From: Peribacillus alkalitolerans
GTDB lineage: Bacteria > Bacillota > Bacilli > Bacillales > DSM-1321
Length of the DNA: 64,000 nucleotides
Reading direction: 5' to 3'
NCBI RefSeq assembly: GCF_010882125.1
Contig: NZ_JAAGVZ010000002.1
Span: 363,476 to 427,475 of the forward strand
This document shows, one piece after another, positions 61,604 through 64,000 of this stretch. The stretch's first letter is position 1. Each line of letters starts with the position of its first letter. The notes under the pieces were generated by a model. That model saw nothing but the letters and a program-made list of their open reading frames with translations, was not told the DNA's origin and did not search any database. Both the position numbers and the translations under genes were made by a program.

Positions 61604-63437
61604 GATACCCCTCCTTTGTTTCTGAATCTGGAATTAACAATGTAATTTCTGTACCTTTTCCTTTGGAACTATCAATCTGAAGGGTTGCACCTAGCTGTTC
61701 AGCTTGTTCATTCATATGCAATATCCCATAATGAGGCTCATGCTTTGTTTTAATCATGGATTCAAAAAGGGAAAAGCCAACCCCGTTGTCCTTTACTTTT
61801 AAAAGCACATGTTCACGTTGATAGCTTAGGAGAATGTCAACTTCGTCCGCTTTTGCATGCTTTACAATATTCTGCAAGCTTTCCTGTACAGTATCGAAGA
61901 TGGCTCGTTCTTTTGTAAAACCGAGTGATCGGGAACGGCCCCTTTCATGATATTTAATTGCTAGATCATTTTCTTGTTTTATCGATTGAATTTTATTGGC
62001 AATTGCTTGTTTTAGCCCTAGCCTTTGGGTAGGATATGGCTTTAACGCATAGATAGAATAGCGAACTTCCCCTAAACTCTTCCGTAATTTTTTTATACTC
62101 TTGTCTACCACCTGCTCCATGTTTCCTGATTGATCTGCGGACTGTCTCAGGGCAGATTCCAGCTGAAATATGACCCCTGCTAATACTTGTGCAATTCCAT
62201 CATGAATTTCCCGGGCAAGTCGATTTCTTTCTTCCAGAATCATTCGTTTTTCCTGTTCGGCGACGAGTGACCGTGTTTTAAGCAAGCTGCCCAATTGATT
62301 GGCAAACGTAGATAAGGACTGTATATCTTCGGTAATAAAACTGGCCCCCCTGCTCTTTCCTGCAACAAACATCCCTACCAATTCATGATTTACTTTAAGA
62401 GGCAGGTAGACAAGGGAACGGATGACATCTTCAAAAATTTCATCTCCCGGAGCCATACCTGTTTTCCACTCAGTAACAACAAAGGTTTCGGATACCTCTT
62501 CAAAATTTGGATGGAGATCAGAAGAACTTGAATGATTGGAATGAACTTTTCCATCCTTTAGCAGAATCATCCAGTTTTCTTCATCTTTTGTCCATAAAGC
62601 ATACGCCTGTATCCCCAAGAATCCTTTAAGTGATTGTTTCATCTGATGTAAGTTTCCGGCAGACAGCCCGTGACTTAACTCCGTCGTAATGGTAAAAAGG
62701 CTATATAATCGTTCTTTTTCAATCCGTATCTGCCGAATGAAGGAGCTGATGATGCAGATTGATACAAGCGGGAAAAAGAAGAACAGAACTTTAATTCCAT
62801 CTAATTCTCCACGATATCGGTATTCTAAAATATATATAAGGGAGGCATAACATAAACAAAAACTTGCGCTCAAAAATAATAATATATTTTTCATGTACCA
62901 CTGTTCCAGTGAATATGGCTGTGGAAGAAGCACCATTAAAAGATCGTATAAAAGGGTGTTGATCAGGCAAAAAAAGACGGTAAATAAAAGGAAGCTTATT
63001 AATACTTCATATAAACCTGGCAGGTTCAACTCCGTAATAAAAAAAGAAATAAATTCGTTGGAAAACCATTCTGCCAAAATGATACTAAAAGCAAATTGTG
63101 TGCAATTAAAAAGTGTCCTTTGCATTGGCATGCGGCGAAGAGTATGCGTAAATGCCATCGCCAATACACAAGCAACAACCGTTATATGTATTCCAAACTC
63201 CCAATACATTGGATAAATAAGCGTGAGGCTGAGTGTAATACCTGCTCTTCCAATACGGATAGGAAAATACTCAGTAACTCCCATAAAAACAGCTAACAGC
63301 AAAAGGATTATGGGTTCAGAAGGCATTTCACTTTTAAAAATGGAAAAGATAACAGCAATCATACCAAAAAAAGAAATAGAATAAAGATAAAAACTTGCTA
63401 GCTTTTCCCTCATAGTAATTGAATCTATTTTTTTCAT
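61578..63437 (-). CDS. Multi-membrane sensor histidine kinase (HisKA_3, NarX/DegS-like)
   Basis: The 619-residue kinase has eight or so membrane helices (about residues 10-230), a GAF-like sensor region (about 245-390), the dimerisation and phosphoacceptor helix EERNRLAREIHDGIAQVLAG (His in EIHDG, near 410) and an HATPase domain with TVQESLQNIVKHAKADEV (N-box) and VKDNGVGFS (G1). It pairs with the response regulator whose gene overlaps it. The ATG at 63437 follows GGGAGG at normal spacing; 13 codons upstream lack support. The signal sensed is not known. Confidence 0.93.
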   Translation of the reverse strand: MKKIDSITMREKLASFYLYSISFFGMIAVIFSIFKSEMPSEPIILLLLAVFMGVTEYFPIRIGRAGITLSLTLIYPMYWEFGIHITVVACVLAMAFTHTLRRMPMQRTLFNCTQFAFSIILAEWFSNEFISFFITELNLPGLYEVLISFLLFTVFFCLINTLLYDLLMVLLPQPYSLEQWYMKNILLFLSASFCLCYASLIYILEYRYRGELDGIKVLFFFFPLVSICIISSFIRQIRIEKERLYSLFTITTELSHGLSAGNLHQMKQSLKGFLGIQAYALWTKDEENWMILLKDGKVHSNHSSSSDLHPNFEEVSETFVVTEWKTGMAPGDEIFEDVIRSLVYLPLKVNHELVGMFVAGKSRGASFITEDIQSLSTFANQLGSLLKTRSLVAEQEKRMILEERNRLAREIHDGIAQVLAGVIFQLESALRQSADQSGNMEQVVDKSIKKLRKSLGEVRYSIYALKPYPTQRLGLKQAIANKIQSIKQENDLAIKYHERGRSRSLGFTKERAIFDTVQESLQNIVKHAKADEVDILLSYQREHVLLKVKDNGVGFSLFESMIKTKHEPHYGILHMNEQAEQLGATLQIDSSKGKGTEITLLIPDSETKEGYHDSSIISG

Positions 63438-63487
63438 AACGCCACCTCCCTTTATTTCAATGAATCTATCAACCATTATTATCTAAC

Positions 63488-63538
63488 AAAAAACCGGCAC
63501 TGGCAAAATGGAAAAATATCCACTAGCCAATCACCGGC
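63488..63538 (-). terminator. Terminator-like hairpin upstream of the kinase gene
   Basis: On the minus strand CCGGTGATTGGCTAGTGG pairs with CCATTTTGCCAGTGCCGG and is followed by TTTTTTG. No minus-strand gene is intact just before it (63540-63900 is empty), so it either ends a lost or small transcript or is a leader attenuator of the kinase-regulator operon, whose start codon is 50 bases on. Confidence 0.75.
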
Positions 63539-63540
63539 TG

Positions 63541-63901
63541 CAAGCTCATTTTAGAATGGCAAGCTATAATTTGAGTATAATGCCTTATTCTATTTTTGAC
63601 TGCTCAACAATTGTTGTAATTTGTAAGTGCCTTTTGTTTTAGGTGTATAGTACGAAAGATATAGAAAGAGTCCCTTTAAGCTCAGGGGTTAATTTGGAAT
63701 ACTGAGAACTTCTCATTATTTAATATTTTTTTACTCATATAAAAAATTCATAATGTATAATTCACAAAAATTAACTATTCTTAACTTTCAGTTAAAAAAA
63801 GGGTTAGCTGACGAAGGTATTAAATCTTCCGACTATTAATGATGAAGCTACTTCTATTGGTGCTTGTAGGTATGGATGTCACAAAAAAAAAGACCGTAAA
63901 T
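63541..63901. other. Intergenic region without a recognised gene
   Basis: No coding pattern is recognised. It contains short A/T-rich runs only and leads to the IS3 end at 63902. Confidence 0.4.
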
Positions 63902-63926
63902 TGGACTTAACCCCGTCAAGTAGACA
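63902..63926. repeat. Terminal inverted repeat of an IS3-family element
   Basis: TGGACTTAACCCCGTCAAGT and the following AGACA form an end that starts with TG, as in IS3-family elements, and lies 14 bases beyond the transposase stop codon. The other end is outside the window. Confidence 0.65.
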
Positions 63927-63939
63927 GCTCTAAAAAAGA

Positions 63940-64000
63940 CTATGCAGCCATCGTGATTCGATACTCAATCGGAGCACGATGGTTTAGTCGTTTTTGGAAT
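63940..64000 (-). CDS. IS3-family transposase OrfB, C-terminal end (cut by the window edge)
   Basis: The last 19 codons and stop are present: FQKRLNHRAPIEYRITMAA. The pattern R(A/S)P(I/V)xYR near the C-terminus is typical of IS150/IS3 OrfB proteins. The rest of the gene lies beyond position 64000. The sequence differs from the OrfB fragment at 25392-25658, so these are two distinct IS3 elements. Confidence 0.75.
   Translation of the reverse strand, partial: FQKRLNHRAPIEYRITMAA

Overview
The window looks like chromosome from a low-GC, endospore-forming Bacillaceae bacterium (Bacillus, Peribacillus or Neobacillus-like). The support is a gerA-gerB-gerC spore germination operon behind a sigma-G-type promoter, a YjcZ-type sporulation peptide, an immune-inhibitor-A metalloprotease, a Vpr-like S8 protease, a TatA/TatC pair next to a Tat-exported phosphoesterase, strong AGGAGG ribosome binding sites, and a GC-rich intergenic repeat of a type I recall from this family. 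The species cannot be fixed from sequence alone.

Layout. 0-7.3 kb is AT-rich accessory DNA: a C5-cytosine DNA methyltransferase, an HNH endonuclease, a small XRE regulator, a putative ribbon-helix-helix protein, an MFS exporter and small proteins. 6.5-20.7 kb is an aromatic catabolic island, mostly on the minus strand. It encodes a two-subunit Rieske ring-hydroxylating dioxygenase, a cis-dihydrodiol dehydrogenase, an extradiol ring-cleavage dioxygenase, a meta-cleavage-product hydrolase, a ThDP-dependent lyase/decarboxylase, an aldehyde dehydrogenase, an aspartate-dehydrogenase-like protein, an atypical SDR, a cupin, an IclR regulator and a divergent MFS importer. Three copies of TGTTTT-N6-AAAACA lie in its promoter regions and are probably the IclR operators. 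20.8-25.3 kb is a second small metabolic module: a TrmB-type regulator diverging from an esterase, an ACS-family MFS transporter and a metallo-beta-lactamase-fold hydrolase. Paired palindromes lie between the divergent genes and partial direct repeats flank the module.

26-30 kb is the germination operon. 30-33 kb is the Tat/phosphatase cluster with a PhoX remnant. 33-38.5 kb holds YgjP-like, DUF1456, PH-domain and GGCT-like genes, followed by an ECF41-type sigma factor with its oxidoreductase partner behind a promoter that fits the ECF41 consensus. 38.6-46.5 kb holds a permease remnant, a Gly/Tyr-rich small protein, an InhA protease, a DrrAB-like ABC exporter and a two-component system whose kinase is frameshifted. 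46.5-55.7 kb holds a GMC oxidoreductase, a LysR/SDR divergent pair, a GlcD-like FAD oxidase with an internally deleted transporter gene behind it, the GC-rich repeat, SRPBCC, SstT, MmcQ/YjbR and VOC genes. 56-63.5 kb holds a 1380-residue S8 protease with cohesin-like and dockerin-like tails, the decayed remnant of another S8 protease, and a NarL/DegU-type two-component system. The right edge cuts an IS3-family element.

How it fits together. The catabolic island reads as: uptake (MFS), possible C-C cleavage of a precursor by the ThDP enzyme with aldehyde oxidation, ring dihydroxylation (Rieske oxygenase), rearomatisation (SDR), extradiol cleavage and hydrolysis of the ring-fission product. No ferredoxin, reductase or lower meta-pathway enzymes are visible, so these must come from elsewhere. 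The window also carries many gene remnants (Rieske junction, ABC permease, PhoX, DeoR, BASS transporter, S8 protease, IS3), which suggests a region of repeated duplication and decay.
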